DNA of 34,506 bases from Balneolales bacterium (GTDB taxonomy: Bacteria > Bacteroidota > Rhodothermia > Balneolales > Natronogracilivirgulaceae). The notes under the pieces are model-generated. The model had not been told where the DNA came from, made no database searches, and saw nothing but the letters and a program-made list of their open reading frames with translations. How positions within the stretch are numbered: position 1 is the first letter of the stretch; each line of letters begins with the position of its first letter. Location: assembly GCA_007132975.1 (NCBI GenBank), contig SLNO01000103.1:1-34506 (forward strand). Reading direction: 5' to 3'. The position numbers and the translations under genes were made by a program. Below, piece after piece: positions 33,320-34,506 of the stretch.

Positions 33320-34506
33320 ATGAATCTCAACAAATTTACATTGAAAGCGCAGGAAGCGGTGCAGTCGGCACTGGAAATCGCTTCGGATAAAGGCCATCAG
33401 GCGCTGGAACCCGCGCACCTGCTTAAGGCACTTGTCTCAGACGCATCCAACATTACCGTAACCATTCTCAAAAAAATCGGCGTCTCCCTTGCAGAGCTTG
33501 AAAGCGGTCTGGATGAAATCCTGAAGAAAACACCCGTAGTCAAAGGGGCGACGGTGTCGGGGCAGTACATGTCCAACGACACCAAGGTGCTCTTTGACAA
33601 GGCGTCCGGGCTGGCATCCGAGCTTGGCGACGAATACATCAGCTCGGAGCATCTGCTGATTGCGTTGCTGGAAGCCGGCGGTGATGCAGCGCGTCTTCTG
33701 AAGGGCATGGGTGTAAAGCGGGAGGATGTGATGCGCATTCTCCAGGATGTGCGGGGAAGCCAGAAAGTGGACGACCCCAATGCCGAAGGGCGCTACCAGG
33801 CCCTGAAAAAATACGCCCGCGACCTGAATGAACTGGCCGAGAAGAACAAACTGGACCCGGTGATCGGCCGGGACCAGGAGATTCGCCGGGTGATGCAGAT
33901 CCTGACGCGCCGCACCAAGAACAACCCGGTGCTGGTGGGCGAGCCGGGAGTCGGAAAAACGGCCATTGCCGAAGGCCTGGCGCTAAGAATTGTTCAGGGG
34001 GATGTGCCGGAGGGTCTCAAATCCAAGCGCGTCATAGCCCTGGATATGGGTGCGCTTGTGGCTGGAGCCAAATATCGCGGGGAGTTCGAGGAGCGGCTCA
34101 AGGCGGTGGTCAAAGAGGTGATCGACGCCGGGGGTGAGATCATCCTTTTCATTGACGAAATTCACACTCTTGTGGGCGCCGGTGCCACCGAGGGGGCCAT
34201 GGACGCGGCCAATATCCTCAAACCAAGCCTCGCGCGTGGTGAACTGCGGGCAATTGGCGCCACGACGCTCACCGAATACCGCAAATTCGTGGAGAAAGAC
34301 AAAGCCCTGGAGCGCCGGCTCCAGACTGTTTATGTGGGTGAGCCGTCGGTGGAGGATACAATTTCCATCATGCGCGGACTGAAGGAGAAGTACGAGCTGC
34401 ATCACGGGGTACGGATCACCGATGGGGCCATCATCGCCGCCTCGGAGCTGTCGCACCGCTACATATCGGCCCGGTTCCTGCCAGACAAGGCCATTGACCT
34501 TATGGA
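33320..34506 (+). CDS. clpB: ATP-dependent disaggregase ClpB (5' part, cut by window end)
   Basis: The first 395 codons of a Hsp100 disaggregase are present; the gene runs off the window. It has the ClpB N-terminal domain ([44 protein letters not shown]), the [25 protein letters not shown] linker, Walker A GEPGVGKT at residues 207-214, Walker [27 protein letters not shown], and the sensor/arginine-finger stretch [10 protein letters not shown]. It works with DnaK and J proteins to dissolve aggregates. The start ATG 33320 is supported by AGAAGGA just upstream. The reading frame is intact to the end. Confidence 0.97.
   Translation, partial: MNLNKFTLKAQEAVQSALEIASDKGHQALEPAHLLKALVSDASNITVTILKKIGVSLAELESGLDEILKKTPVVKGATVSGQYMSNDTKVLFDKASGLASELGDEYISSEHLLIALLEAGGDAARLLKGMGVKREDVMRILQDVRGSQKVDDPNAEGRYQALKKYARDLNELAEKNKLDPVIGRDQEIRRVMQILTRRTKNNPVLVGEPGVGKTAIAEGLALRIVQGDVPEGLKSKRVIALDMGALVAGAKYRGEFEERLKAVVKEVIDAGGEIILFIDEIHTLVGAGATEGAMDAANILKPSLARGELRAIGATTLTEYRKFVEKDKALERRLQTVYVGEPSVEDTISIMRGLKEKYELHHGVRITDGAIIAASELSHRYISARFLPDKAIDLM

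Overview
The window (34.5 kb, GC-rich, almost fully coding) looks like chromosomal core sequence from the Bacteroidota/Balneolota/Rhodothermota side of the tree. This is inferred from the mix of genes: a DUF4199 membrane protein, a Tgt that has lost most of its zinc site, a BatA-type membrane protein, a TPR-rich exported protein and class II DAHP synthase. No phage, transposase, CRISPR array or tRNA was seen. The first ~33 bases read as the 3' end of a 5S rRNA, so the window begins just downstream of an rRNA operon.

Layout. (1) 1-6062: 5S tail; a GT2 glycosyltransferase fused to a catalytically degenerate phosphoglycosyl transferase domain; a seven-copy 16-bp tandem repeat; tgt on the minus strand; then an intact polyprenyl-phosphate sugar-1-phosphate transferase and a dolichol-phosphate-mannose-synthase-like GT2. 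These look like envelope polysaccharide or lipid-linked sugar functions. (2) 6183-12784: a plus-strand run of accA, a YbgC-like thioesterase, nadC, DUF2085 and DUF4199 membrane proteins, a CPBP membrane protease, a DUF2007 protein, cdsA and a TIGR01777 epimerase (lipid and cofactor metabolism plus membrane proteins). (3) 12859-18367: a large lipoprotein with a beta-propeller-like C-terminus, divergent from a BatA-like protein and a small membrane protein. (4) 18437-24925: hflX, a CBS protein, a 995-residue TPR protein and aroA. (5) 25073-34506: a protein-quality-control region with dnaK, hsp20, degP/htrA, a CbpA-type J protein and clpB (cut by the window end). It also holds class II DAHP synthase and an ArsC-like phosphatase.

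Most interesting signal: all four cytoplasmic chaperone genes (dnaK, hsp20, the J-protein gene and clpB) have a correctly oriented sigma-54 type -24/-12 element (TGGYA-N6-TTGC-like, identical GG-to-GC spacing) 80-115 bp upstream of the start codon. No such element was seen by eye upstream of the other genes checked. No CIRCE or sigma-32-like element was seen. This suggests an RpoN-controlled chaperone regulon, driven by an enhancer-binding protein not encoded in this window.

Several genes appear to use non-ATG starts (GTG for tgt; TTG for the sugar transferase, hflX and perhaps DAHP synthase). tgt has a TATAAT placed so that its mRNA could be leaderless.
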